From Alphaproteobacteria bacterium (lineage in GTDB: Bacteria > Pseudomonadota > Alphaproteobacteria > Elsterales > Elsteraceae), in the NCBI GenBank assembly GCA_004292755.1, contig RDXE01000038.1, positions 105,060 through 169,059 of the forward strand: a stretch of DNA of 64,000 bases, in the 5' to 3' direction. The position numbers and the translations under genes are program-made. The stretch's first letter is position 1. Every line of letters starts with the position of its first letter. This document shows positions 33,470 through 42,367 of this stretch, in pieces. A model generated the notes under the pieces. The model was not told where the DNA came from and did no database searches. It saw only the letters and a list, made by a program, of their open reading frames with translations.

Positions 33470-34699
33470 ATGCCCTTGCCTGCTGCTGTTGCCCAACCCC
33501 TGCTGTTCGCGGGTGGCTTGATCGCGACCCGTGCGCTCTCGCTGGTGTTGCTGCCGGTCTATGCCCGCTATCTCGGGCCAGAGGGTTATGGGCAGCTGGA
33601 GACTGTTGTCGTGCTGGCCGACCTCGCCTCGATCCTGGCAGGCTCGGGCCTCGCGGCAACGTTGTTCCGCTTTGCTGGCACGGCTGAGGCGGAGCGCCGC
33701 GCCCTTGGCCTTGCCCTGGTGGTGGCGGGGGCCGCCTTGATCCTGGGGCAGATAAGTGCCCCGCTGTTGGCGCCTCTGGTACCTGGTGGGGCTGACGTGC
33801 TGTCGGTCCGCCTCGTGCTGGCGACGGTGGCGCTCGAAGCTGTGATCCAGGTGCCGCTTGGTTGGTTGCGGCTGGCGAACCGCCCAGTCGGCTATCTGAT
33901 GGCAGGGGTGGTGCGCGCGGTCATGCAGGCCGGGCTCACCTTAGGCTTTCTCGCCCACGGCTATGGCGTGGTGGGGGTGTTGGCGGCGGGCACCCTTGGG
34001 GCTGCTGGCCAAGCGCTGTGGCTGGTGATCTGGCAGTGGCGCGTGGGTGGCTCGGCGGTATTCGACCGCGGTAGCCGCGTGATGATCGCCTGGGCCGGAC
34101 CAGCCGTGCTGTCGGGTCTTGCCGGATTTGCCCTGTGCAGCGCCGACCGGTGGATTCTCGTCGGGGCCAGTGATACCGAGACTCTGGGCTATTGGGCGAT
34201 GGCAGCGCGCTTTGCCTTGGTCGTACCGTTGATCCTGCAACCTTGGCAGGCATGGTGGTTGCCGCAGCGCTTTCGCCTAGCCGAAACCGCCCCCGCCCGC
34301 GCCCGGCGCCTCACCTGGGTCGGCATTGGTCTCGCAGGCCTGGCGACGCTGGTGGTGATGCTGGGCGGACCGGTTGCCATCGCCCTGCTCCTCCCGCCCA
34401 GTTTCGCTCCGGCTGCGGCGCTGGTGCCTGGTTTGGCTGCCATTGCCTGCCTGAAGGCCATCGGCGATCAGTTGGATATCCATTGTCTCAGCCGCCGCCA
34501 TGGCTCCGCCCGCGCCGCACTCGCCACGGGCATTGCCGGACTGGCGGTGCTGCTGCTGGGGCCGCTGGCCGCAGCCCAAGGACCGCACAGCTTGATCCTG
34601 TTGCTGCTGGGTGCGTGGTGCCTGCGCCTTGCCCTGTTGCTGTTGTTCGGGTGGGAGCGGCAGTCGGAGCCTCAACCCGGTACATCCTCCACCCGATAG
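33470..34699 (+). CDS. Wzx-like polysaccharide flippase
   Basis: A 409-residue membrane protein of the MATE/MOP polysaccharide exporter group, with about twelve hydrophobic segments. The start PLLFAGGLIATRALSLVLLP and VYARYLGPEGYGQLETVVVL is the family hallmark. It would flip undecaprenyl-linked repeat units across the inner membrane for the Wzy-like polymerase. It is transcribed away from the exopolysaccharide operon across a short divergent spacer and its 3' end overlaps the convergent DUF4406-like gene by 28 bases. GGAG precedes the ATG at 33470. Confidence 0.88.
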   Translation: MPLPAAVAQPLLFAGGLIATRALSLVLLPVYARYLGPEGYGQLETVVVLADLASILAGSGLAATLFRFAGTAEAERRALGLALVVAGAALILGQISAPLLAPLVPGGADVLSVRLVLATVALEAVIQVPLGWLRLANRPVGYLMAGVVRAVMQAGLTLGFLAHGYGVVGVLAAGTLGAAGQALWLVIWQWRVGGSAVFDRGSRVMIAWAGPAVLSGLAGFALCSADRWILVGASDTETLGYWAMAARFALVVPLILQPWQAWWLPQRFRLAETAPARARRLTWVGIGLAGLATLVVMLGGPVAIALLLPPSFAPAAALVPGLAAIACLKAIGDQLDIHCLSRRHGSARAALATGIAGLAVLLLGPLAAAQGPHSLILLLLGAWCLRLALLLLFGWERQSEPQPGTSSTR

Positions 34700-35004
34700 A
34701 ACACCGGGCGACCCAGGCTGCGACAGCGCTCCACTTCGGCATCGGCTCCCGCTGATGCGCCGCCGACCCGGAGGATGGCGTCGCACCGGTCAGCCAGCGC
34801 CAGGGAGAGCGGCATCATCACCTCCTCAAAGCCATCGGGACCGGCGCACTCAATCAATGGGAGGGCGTTGCTGACGCCAATCACTGGCACATGGCCGCGT
34901 CGGAACACGGCGAGCGCCGCCTCTGCCAGCACACGCAGATTGGCGGCGCGCCCTTCGGCATCGGCAGCACCAGAGGTATAGGGTCCGGCAACCATGATCC
35001 ACAT
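34672..35004 (-). CDS. DUF4406-like / nucleoside deoxyribosyltransferase-fold protein
   Basis: A 110-residue protein starting MWIMVAGPYTSGAADAEGRA, with VIGVSNALPLIE, the acidic SLALADRCDAILRVGG strand-helix and a final GRPVFYRVEDV. The VAGPY start and D-A-I-L-R core are typical of the small DUF4406 group related to nucleoside 2-deoxyribosyltransferases. Substrate unknown. It follows the MFS pump by four bases as the last gene of the efflux operon. Confidence 0.7.
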   Translation of the reverse strand: MWIMVAGPYTSGAADAEGRAANLRVLAEAALAVFRRGHVPVIGVSNALPLIECAGPDGFEEVMMPLSLALADRCDAILRVGGASAGADAEVERCRSLGRPVFYRVEDVPG

Positions 35005-35008
35005 GAAG

Positions 35009-36169
35009 CTATCTCCTTGGCCATAGGGCGAGGATCGCCGCCAGCGCCACTGAAGCCAGCATCACCGCGCCATAGGCAAGGGTGATGTCCAGCGGCAACA
35101 GGCTGACCAACGTCGCCGCCACGGCTCCCGTTGCCATCGCACTGGCACCCAACAGTGCCGCAGCCGCCCCCGCACTGTGGGGGAACAACCGCAGCGCCCC
35201 GGCTGAACTGGCCGGGAACGCCACACCGGCACCAGCGACAAACAGCGCCATCGGCACCACGACAGTCCAGCGCGCGACCAACCCCATCGCTGGCAGCATC
35301 AGCATCAAGACCGCCCCAGCCAACAGCAACGGCAAGGCAAGACGGACCAAGGCAAGGTCATCCAATCGCCCGCTGAAGCGCCGCACCAACAGACCGCCGA
35401 CGAAAAAGCCAGGAATGGTGATCGCGGGGTAAAGGCCATATTCAGCAGCGGTGACGCCGATCCGATCCATCATCACGGTGGGGGTGCCAGCCAAGAAGGC
35501 AGCGATGCCGCCAAACAACAGCGCCCCAACCACAGCAAAGCGCAGATAGGCGAAGTTGGTCACAACGGGTCGATAGCGTCCGAAGAACCCAGCGACACCG
35601 CCAATCGGCTGCACCACCGGCAGGCTTTCCGTCAGCCGGGTTTGAGACACGGCCAGGGCGAGGCCAACCACCAGCGGCACCAAGAACACCGGGCGCCAGC
35701 CCGCAGCATGGTCAATCAACCCACCGACCAGCGGGGCAAACCCAGGAACCAGAGCGAAGGCCATCGCCAGGGTGGCCATCGCGCGACCCAGAGCCGGACC
35801 ATCAAACATGTCGCGCGCAATGGCGCGCGCGGCAACTTGGGTCGCAGCTGCACCCACGGCCTGAATCAAACGACCGGTGATCAACACCTCAATACTCGGT
35901 GCTCCGGCACAGAGGAGGGAGCCCACCGACACAGTCAAAGCCCCAGCCACCAACACCGGCTTGCGGCCCAACCAGTCTGCCACGGGGCCAATCGCCAGTT
36001 GGCCGAGCGCAAACCCGGCATAATAGACTGCCAGCGACGCCTGCACACTGCCCAAACTGGTTTCAAGGCTGTCGCGAATGTCAGGAAAGCTGGGCAGGTA
36101 GAGGGAAGTGGCCAATTGGCCGAGGGCTGCGGCCACGGTCAACAGGGCCAGCAGTGGCGCGCCAGTCAT
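35009..36169 (-). CDS. Bcr/CflA-family MFS drug efflux transporter
   Basis: A 386-residue, twelve-helix MFS protein. The start LLALLTVAAALGQLATSLYLPSFPDI is the Bcr/CflA N-terminal motif (Y-x-P-x-x-P), followed by the loop 2-3 motif GPVADWLGRKPVLVAG and RLIQAVGAAATQVAARAIARD. It exports small drugs or metabolites by proton antiport. It overlaps the outer-membrane-factor region only if the long start is used; the ATG at 36169 avoids that. Confidence 0.9.
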   Translation of the reverse strand: MTGAPLLALLTVAAALGQLATSLYLPSFPDIRDSLETSLGSVQASLAVYYAGFALGQLAIGPVADWLGRKPVLVAGALTVSVGSLLCAGAPSIEVLITGRLIQAVGAAATQVAARAIARDMFDGPALGRAMATLAMAFALVPGFAPLVGGLIDHAAGWRPVFLVPLVVGLALAVSQTRLTESLPVVQPIGGVAGFFGRYRPVVTNFAYLRFAVVGALLFGGIAAFLAGTPTVMMDRIGVTAAEYGLYPAITIPGFFVGGLLVRRFSGRLDDLALVRLALPLLLAGAVLMLMLPAMGLVARWTVVVPMALFVAGAGVAFPASSAGALRLFPHSAGAAAALLGASAMATGAVAATLVSLLPLDITLAYGAVMLASVALAAILALWPRR

Positions 36170-36186
36170 TGGAACAGACCGGGCGA

Positions 36187-37626
36187 TCACCCTTCCCGCT
36201 CCCACCCACCGCCCAAGGCGCGGAAGGCTGCAATGGCAGCATCGGCGGCTTCCTGGCGTGCCGCAGCGCGATCCGCCTCCGATTGGTCGAGGGCACGCCG
36301 TGCCTCCAACACCGCAAGGAAGGTCGCGATCCCGCGGCGGTATTGCTCCTCCGCTAGATCAAGGCTGCGTCGCCCGGCAGCCACGGCTTGGTCCAATGCG
36401 TCCAGGCGCGCACGACGACCCGCAACGGTGGCAAGGCTGGTTTCCACTTCTTCCAACGCCGTCAGCACGGCGAGGCGATACCGGGCGAGGGCTTCTGCTT
36501 CAGCCCCCCGCCGCTCGGCCACTTCGGCATCGATCCGCCCGAAGTCAAACAGACGCCAGCGCAAGGCAGGACCAATCGACCAGAACCGAGCGTCACTGTT
36601 GCTCAAGCGGTCGGTGGCACCGGCCTGTACGCCGAAACTGCCCGAGAGCGAGACACGCGGGAAATACTCCGCCATTGCGACGCCAATGCGCGCATTGGCG
36701 GCTGCCAGTTGGCGCTCCGCCCGGCGCAAGTCCGGCCGTTGACGCAGCAAGTCAGCAGGGATCACGCCATTGGCAAGGGAGGGCGAGACAGGAACCGGCG
36801 CAGGCCGGGCGACCAGCGCGTCCACCTCTCCCGGTGCCTTGCCAAGCAGCACCGCTAGGCGATTGGTTTGCGCCACCAATTCAGTTTCCAACGGCGGCAG
36901 GGTGGCGCGGGTTGCCGCCAGCAGCGCGTCCGCCTGGGCGACGTCTAGGTCTGGCGACAAGCCAGCCGAGACCCGCGCCACCGCGAGGGAGCGGGTTTCT
37001 GCTTGGGTGTCGAGAGTGCGCTGCTGAACGGCCAAGCGCTGTTGCAGACCGCGCACGGCGATGTAGGTGCGCGCAACATCGGCCACCAGGGCGACCCGCA
37101 CGGCAGCGCGGTCGGCCTCGGAGGCGGCTAACTCCGCCACCGCTGCGTCGCGTCCACGGGCAAGGCCGCCGAACAAGTCCAGCTCCCACCCAGTCTCGAA
37201 GCCGCCTTGGTAGAGCGATGTCTCACGCTCGAACCCCGGCCGCCCGGCGCCTGCTCCTTCCGGTCCCGCAAGGGAGAGGGAGCGGCGCTGCGCCGATCCA
37301 GTGCCGTCCAAGGTCGGCAGGCGGTTGGCTTGGGCACCACCTGCGCGCGCTCGCGCCTGACTGAGGCGGGCTTCGGCTGCGGCCAGATCCAGACTGCCAG
37401 TCAAGGCATCGGTCACCAGTCGGTCCAGAACAGGGTCCCCAAAGCCACGCCACCACTCCGCCAGGGCAGGTGTGGCCGGGATCGCTGTCGCAGCTGGGCT
37501 TGGCGGCGGCGGTGCTGAAGTGCGGAACAGCGCCGGCAGGCTGAAGCTGGGTGGCTGGTAGTCGGGACCAACGGCGCACGCCGTCAAGCCACCAAGCAGA
37601 CCGAGGCAGAGAGCAGTACGGATCAT
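36187..37626 (-). CDS. NodT/OprM-type outer-membrane efflux lipoprotein
   Basis: TolC-like channel subunit of 479 residues. It has the lipoprotein signal MIRTALCLGLLGGLTAC followed by AVGPDYQPP, the fixed N-terminus of the NodT/OprM group, then two OEP repeats with long coiled-coil helices (DRLVTDALTGSLDLAAAEAR; QRPDLRRAERQLAAANARIG). GAGG precedes the ATG at 37626; 37638 is an in-frame alternative. It would connect the DevB-type adaptor to the outside. Confidence 0.93.
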   Translation of the reverse strand: MIRTALCLGLLGGLTACAVGPDYQPPSFSLPALFRTSAPPPPSPAATAIPATPALAEWWRGFGDPVLDRLVTDALTGSLDLAAAEARLSQARARAGGAQANRLPTLDGTGSAQRRSLSLAGPEGAGAGRPGFERETSLYQGGFETGWELDLFGGLARGRDAAVAELAASEADRAAVRVALVADVARTYIAVRGLQQRLAVQQRTLDTQAETRSLAVARVSAGLSPDLDVAQADALLAATRATLPPLETELVAQTNRLAVLLGKAPGEVDALVARPAPVPVSPSLANGVIPADLLRQRPDLRRAERQLAAANARIGVAMAEYFPRVSLSGSFGVQAGATDRLSNSDARFWSIGPALRWRLFDFGRIDAEVAERRGAEAEALARYRLAVLTALEEVETSLATVAGRRARLDALDQAVAAGRRSLDLAEEQYRRGIATFLAVLEARRALDQSEADRAAARQEAADAAIAAFRALGGGWEREG

Positions 37627-37639
37627 AGGGAGCCTCATC

Positions 37640-38761
37640 TCAGCGCTGAGCAGTCTGGAGACCGGCTTCGATGAACACATCGACCAGCTGGCCGATCTGC
37701 GCCGGTAGCACCGCCGGATCAAGACGATAGAGCACTTGTAGAACGCGTGTATCGACCCGCTCCGTCACATCACCGGAGAGGGAGCGTTTGGCCGTCATCA
37801 CGGGCTCAACCCGCACGAACTCAGCAATCACCGATTGGCTGGCGCGTCCGCGCACGCTGATCCGTGCGGGCGAGCCGGAGACAAAGCGCGGTGCCTCGCT
37901 TTCATCAATGTCGACGCGAACATGCAGGCGATCCACATCGCCCATGGTCATCAGTGGCTGTGCGAGCGCGCCGGCCTGGGCGAACTCACCCACCCGCACC
38001 TTGACCTGCAGCACCGTCCCAGTGATCGGGGCGCGGACCGTCAGACGCGCCAGAGTGGTTTCGGCTTGACCCAGCTGTGCGCGCAACTGGGCGACCTGGG
38101 CCCGTTGGGTCGCCACCACGGGTGACCAGGTGCCAGCCTTCAGCAGGGCCAGGGCGGCCTGTGCCTCCACCACCCGCGCTTGCGCCGCGGCTTGACGGGC
38201 TTCGGCGGCCTGGACGGCAAAACGGCGGCGGGACAAATCGTCTTGGGAGATGGCGCGGCGGTCCACCACGCTTTCAAAGAAGGCGAGTTGGGCGCGCCGG
38301 TCAGCCAGATCTGCCGCCGCTTGGCGCCGCTCCGCCTCAGCGGCCGTGAGGCGGGCTTCGGCGGGGGGTACGTCCTCGGGACGAGGGCTTTGCTCCAACT
38401 CCATCAGTCGGGCTTCGGCGACGGCAAGGGCTGCACGCCGGGCCGCGATGTCGGCCTCAACCTCGCGGGAATCCAGGGTGAACAGAGGCGCGCCAGCTGC
38501 CACCCGGTCACCAGCCGCGACATGAACCTGGGCCACGACACCCGACAGGTGCGTGCCCAGCGCAATCAATTCCGAAACCGGCTCCACCAGTCCCAAGCCC
38601 GCGACAGCGCGGCTGCCGAGGGGAGCACGCGGTGGCTCCGCCAAGGGGCTGGTCAAGGACTGGTCGGGGCGAGCCGCGATCACCGACCATGTGGCGAACG
38701 TAAAGCAAGACGCCGCCAGCGCGGGCAGCACCAGGCGAAGCAGCAAAGAGCGACGAGCCAT
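37640..38761 (-). CDS. HlyD/DevB-type membrane fusion protein
   Basis: A 373-residue periplasmic adaptor with an N-terminal membrane anchor, a split biotinyl-lipoyl domain (GVVAQVHVAAGDRVAAGAPL and APITGTVLQVKVRVGEF), a long alanine/arginine/glutamate-rich coiled-coil hairpin (about 105-235) and a C-terminal beta-barrel region. It links the ABC transporter to the outer-membrane channel. The gene order permease-ATPase-adaptor-channel is that of heterocyst-glycolipid DevBCA-TolC and related exporters. Confidence 0.9.
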   Translation of the reverse strand: MARRSLLLRLVLPALAASCFTFATWSVIAARPDQSLTSPLAEPPRAPLGSRAVAGLGLVEPVSELIALGTHLSGVVAQVHVAAGDRVAAGAPLFTLDSREVEADIAARRAALAVAEARLMELEQSPRPEDVPPAEARLTAAEAERRQAAADLADRRAQLAFFESVVDRRAISQDDLSRRRFAVQAAEARQAAAQARVVEAQAALALLKAGTWSPVVATQRAQVAQLRAQLGQAETTLARLTVRAPITGTVLQVKVRVGEFAQAGALAQPLMTMGDVDRLHVRVDIDESEAPRFVSGSPARISVRGRASQSVIAEFVRVEPVMTAKRSLSGDVTERVDTRVLQVLYRLDPAVLPAQIGQLVDVFIEAGLQTAQR

Positions 38762-38764
38762 AGC

Positions 38765-39493
38765 TCAGGCAACCTTCTGGGCAGGAGTGCGGGCGACACG
38801 GGTGATCCGACCGTCGCTCATCTCGGCAATGCGGTCGGCATAGCTGTAGATACGGTTGTCATGGGTGACGACGATGACGCCGCGATCCGGGGCAAGGGCT
38901 GCATCGCGCAGCAGCGCCATCACGGTTTGACCGGATTGTGCATCCAGCGCGGCCGTTGGCTCGTCACACACCACCAGTTTCGGGTTGTGGACCAACGCGC
39001 GGGCGATGGCGACGCGCTGCTGCTGACCACCGGACAGCTGGTTCGGCAGCTTTTTCAAGTGTGCGCCAAGGCCCAGCTGCGCCAACAACTCCTCAGCGCG
39101 GCGGATCGCGGTTACGCGGCCAACACCGGCTGCTAACAGCGGAACCGCTGCATTTTCGGACGCCGAGAGGGCGGGCAGCAGATTGTACTGCTGGAAGATG
39201 AAGCCCAGGGTCTGGCGGCGAAAGCGCACCAGGTCCGCACCCTTCAGGCTGTGAATCGGCGTGCCAAAGATGCTGGCTTCCCCCTCTTCAAAGGAGAGAA
39301 TGCCCGCGATGATCGACAGCAGTGTGGTCTTGCCGCAGCCTGAAGGACCGACCAGCATGGTCAGCTCTCCCGCCGGGATGTCGAGGTCGATGCCATGGAG
39401 CACGCGCACCAGCGTCTCGTCGGTACCGAAGCTTTTCACCACACCGGCACAGCGCACGGCCAGCGCCGGTGGGGACAGGGTGTGCGGGATCAT
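38765..39493 (-). CDS. DevA/LolD-type ABC transporter ATPase
   Basis: A 242-residue ATPase with Walker A LVGPSGCGKTTLL, Q-loop FIFQQYNLLPAL, signature LSGGQQQRVAIARAL, Walker B LVVCDEPTAALD and VVTHDNRIYSYADRI. The last pattern and the size match MacB/DevA/LolD-type mechanotransmission ATPases that work with FtsX-fold permeases. The ATG at 39493 follows the permease stop by ten bases. Confidence 0.93.
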   Translation of the reverse strand: MIPHTLSPPALAVRCAGVVKSFGTDETLVRVLHGIDLDIPAGELTMLVGPSGCGKTTLLSIIAGILSFEEGEASIFGTPIHSLKGADLVRFRRQTLGFIFQQYNLLPALSASENAAVPLLAAGVGRVTAIRRAEELLAQLGLGAHLKKLPNQLSGGQQQRVAIARALVHNPKLVVCDEPTAALDAQSGQTVMALLRDAALAPDRGVIVVTHDNRIYSYADRIAEMSDGRITRVARTPAQKVA

Positions 39494-39503
39494 CGTCGCC
39501 CCC

Positions 39504-40649
39504 CTAACCGCGGAACACGATGGCTGGGTCAAGCACCATGACCCGGCGCAGGCTGGCAAAGATTGACACCACCATGATCGCCAACACAGCGCCGGCCGTG
39601 CCGATCATGATCTGCCAGGGCATGTAAAACCCGCGTAATGCAGTGACGTTGGCTGTCGCCACAAAGAAACCAGCCGATAGTCCAACACCCAGGCCATAGC
39701 CAACCAAAGCCACCACCGATCCTTGCAGCAACACCATGCCTGCCAATGTGGTATTGGTAACCCCAATGGCTTTTAGCGCACCGAACTGCTTCATATTTTC
39801 CACTACGAAAATGTAGAAGGTTTGGCCAACGATGGCGGCCCCGACAATAAAGCCAAGTGTGACGGTGATTCCGAAGTTCACTGGAATGCCAGTACGCTGC
39901 AGATAGTATTGAATGGTTTGCCACTGGAATTCAGTTGTTGTGCGGGCTTGCAGGCCTGTTGTTGCTTCAATGTGCCGGGCAACTGCCTCCGGCGCCTGCC
40001 CGTCCTCAGCCCGCGCAACGACATAGGACATGCGGTTGCGACCACCGGGGGTGAACCGCAGGGCGTTTGTGTAGCGGGTGTGGACAATTGGGAAGGTGGT
40101 GAAGGGAGGGGCGGGCTCGGAAATGCCAACGATCACGGCCGTGCGATCATTCATCTCCACCCGGCGGCCCAGCTCCAACGCCTCGCCCGGCCAAATGAAC
40201 TCGAACCCGGCACGGTCGATAATGATGGCATCGGGTAGACGCAGATCCTCCACCGATCCCAGCAGCATGGTTTTTGGGGCGCCGACCAGGGAGGCGTCGT
40301 CAATGCCCAGCAAGAACACCTGATTCAGTACACCACCCGGTGCGCGGACATTGGTTAGGCCCTTGTACATCGGCACGGCCCAGGCAATGCCATCGACACT
40401 GCGCACGCGGTCAAGGTCGGTCGCGGGCATCGGCTCCGGCTCATCGACATAGCGCACGCGCGGGTCCATCACCCAGACATTGGCTTCGCGGACGTCGGTG
40501 ATCTGGTTGGCCGTGCGGGCCATCAACCCGACGAAAATAGACGTCTGCTGCGCCATCAACAGGGTGGCGAACATCACCCCAAACACGAGGCCGAAATACT
40601 TCGCCCGGTCGCCATACAGCATCTGCAACGCCACCCACGCCATCGCCAT
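39504..40649 (-). CDS. DevC-type FtsX-fold ABC permease
   Basis: A 381-residue permease with one N-terminal membrane helix (AKYFGLVFGVMFATLLMAQQ), a large periplasmic domain (about 50-250) and three C-terminal helices ending in IFASLRRVMVLDPAIVFRG. This is the MacB/DevC topology with one plus three membrane segments. It probably extrudes a lipid or hydrophobic compound from the periplasmic face through the adaptor and channel. The long ORF to 40988 is not supported; the ATG at 40649 has GCGGGG upstream. Confidence 0.87.
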   Translation of the reverse strand: MAMAWVALQMLYGDRAKYFGLVFGVMFATLLMAQQTSIFVGLMARTANQITDVREANVWVMDPRVRYVDEPEPMPATDLDRVRSVDGIAWAVPMYKGLTNVRAPGGVLNQVFLLGIDDASLVGAPKTMLLGSVEDLRLPDAIIIDRAGFEFIWPGEALELGRRVEMNDRTAVIVGISEPAPPFTTFPIVHTRYTNALRFTPGGRNRMSYVVARAEDGQAPEAVARHIEATTGLQARTTTEFQWQTIQYYLQRTGIPVNFGITVTLGFIVGAAIVGQTFYIFVVENMKQFGALKAIGVTNTTLAGMVLLQGSVVALVGYGLGVGLSAGFFVATANVTALRGFYMPWQIMIGTAGAVLAIMVVSIFASLRRVMVLDPAIVFRG

Positions 40650-40685
40650 CCCCGCTCGGTTCGGTGTTGCGCCTGAACACTGAAT

Positions 40686-40698
40686 GAAAATACTTTTC
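40686..40698. promoter_or_regulatory. Candidate TetR operator
   Basis: GAAAA-TAC-TTTTC, a perfect inverted repeat in an A/T-rich patch, lies 37 bases upstream of the permease start and 26 bases after the tetR stop. TetR-family repressors bind such symmetric sites; the assignment is positional. Confidence 0.35.
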
Positions 40699-40723
40699 TT
40701 CAGCGTTCCGTCAAGGCCCGATG

Positions 40724-41341
40724 CTATGCGGCGGTTGAGGGGGGGACCGGTTGGCGCAGCGCGCGCAGGACGAAGGCGCCCATCTCTTCCACGGAGACGG
40801 CGAGGTCGCACATCTGGGCATCCATTGCGACCAGCATCGGATGGCCAAATTTGGTGATTGCTGTGTGCAGACAACCCGCTGCGTTGTCCAAATCCTGTGG
40901 TGGATAGGTGCCTTCCGCAATACCATCGGCAATCACTTTGCGGAATAACGCGCGGATACGAAACAAGTGCTTCTCGATCGCACCCCAATGTTCCGATAAA
41001 GCCGCCATCACTAGATCATTCATCTGAGAGTTCTCTAGAACACACTCCCGCGTGTACCAATTGATATGCTTTATCATCCGCAGAATACGGTCATCAGCTG
41101 AGGTTTTATCAAAGGCAATTGCTTCCAGCGCCCGGTCTGACTCTGCCAGCAGACGGGTGCACATCTCTTCAACGATGGCGCTTTTGTTGGCAAAAAACCG
41201 GTACAGGTTGGCAGGCGACATGCCACACACCTTCGCCAGATCACCCATCGTGGTTTTCTGATAGCCGTAGCGGCGAAACAGCGTGTCAGCCGCGTCCAGG
41301 ATGCGGACGCGGGTGTCGCTCAGATGGCTCACGTCGCTCAT
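40724..41341 (-). CDS. TetR-family transcriptional regulator
   Basis: A 205-residue regulator with an N-terminal helix-turn-helix, RILDAADTLFRRYGYQKTTM and LAKVCGMSPANLYRFFANKS, and a C-terminal ligand-binding domain (HINWYTRECVLENSQMNDLV and on). It is upstream of and in the same direction as the DevCAB-type exporter genes, so it is probably their local repressor, responding to an exported compound. GAGGG precedes the ATG at 41341. Confidence 0.92.
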   Translation of the reverse strand: MSDVSHLSDTRVRILDAADTLFRRYGYQKTTMGDLAKVCGMSPANLYRFFANKSAIVEEMCTRLLAESDRALEAIAFDKTSADDRILRMIKHINWYTRECVLENSQMNDLVMAALSEHWGAIEKHLFRIRALFRKVIADGIAEGTYPPQDLDNAAGCLHTAITKFGHPMLVAMDAQMCDLAVSVEEMGAFVLRALRQPVPPSTAA

Positions 41342-41441
41342 ACCGCCCTCGCCAGAGTGCACCTGAAGAATTTCAGGATATATCAGCCTTCACTTGCTGG
41401 ACACAAGAGGCGGACCGCCAACAAATCCTGGCCGTGCCGTC

Positions 41442-42185
41442 CTAGTCGATGGTGTCGGGTGGCAGCAGGTCGGGACGCCGCATACGACGCATCAGCCAAG
41501 CCGTGCCCCACAGATCGTCGATGCCAACCCACAGCCGATCCCAGAAGCCATACTTCGACACACCGTGCGTCCTGGGGCGGTGGCTCACCGGGACCGACAA
41601 CACCACACCCCCTTCGCGGATCGCGAGTGCGCACAGGAACCGGTGGTTATGGTCATAGTGCGGGAAGCGCAGAAAGAAATCGCGCCGATACAGCTTTAAG
41701 GAGCAGCCGGTATCCTGCGTGTTATCCTTCAGCGCGTTGCGGCGGATGGCATTGGCGATCCGGCTGGAGCGTCGCTTCAGCCATGTGTCCTTGCGATCCT
41801 TCCGCCAGCCGCACACCAGAAACGGCACAGCACTGTTGGCCTGATGCGCCTCTGCCGCTTGCCAGAGGGCGGGGATGTCCGCGGGATCGTTCTGCCCATC
41901 GCCGTCCAGCGTCACGATGTAGTCCCCGCGCGCGGCGCGCACGCCCGTCAGCAACGCGGCTGACTGGCCACAGCGCTGGCGATGGCGCACCACCCGCAGA
42001 TCACCCTCAGTCTGCGCAGCCAGCAATGCGGCCACCGTGCCGTCGGTGGAGCCATCATCCACAAACACGATCTCATAGCTGCCCAAGGCAGGCACCGCCC
42101 GGCGGATCTGATCGATCAACGGGCTTACATTCTCGGCCTCGTTCAGCACGGGGACGACAACAGACAAACGCGGGGCGGCAGTCAT
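41442..42185 (-). CDS. DPM1/ArnC-like polyprenyl-phosphate glycosyltransferase
   Basis: A 247-residue GT2 enzyme without C-terminal membrane helices: LSVVVPVLNEAENVSPLIDQ, IVFVDDGSTDGT, HRQRCGQSAALLTGVRAARG, IVTLDGDGQNDPADI, DTGCSLKLYRRDFFLRFP and HRPRTHGVSKYG. These are the motifs of dolichyl/undecaprenyl-phosphate mannose, glucose or 4-deoxy-aminoarabinose transferases. It would make a lipid-phosphate sugar donor. Monocistronic. Confidence 0.9.
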   Translation of the reverse strand: MTAAPRLSVVVPVLNEAENVSPLIDQIRRAVPALGSYEIVFVDDGSTDGTVAALLAAQTEGDLRVVRHRQRCGQSAALLTGVRAARGDYIVTLDGDGQNDPADIPALWQAAEAHQANSAVPFLVCGWRKDRKDTWLKRRSSRIANAIRRNALKDNTQDTGCSLKLYRRDFFLRFPHYDHNHRFLCALAIREGGVVLSVPVSHRPRTHGVSKYGFWDRLWVGIDDLWGTAWLMRRMRRPDLLPPDTID

Positions 42186-42367
42186 GGCGGGGGGACTATA
42201 GGCAGCGCCAAGCGCCTGCCCAGTGAAAAATGCTGCAGCTGATCAGACACGCGTGGATTTTTCACACCCCCTGGATGAGGGCTGCATCCGGGCGATCCCA
42301 GGAGCGGTACCGGCAGCGCAACCGGTGACTTGGTTGCCCCCGTTTCGTCCGACCTGGAGACCGACCC

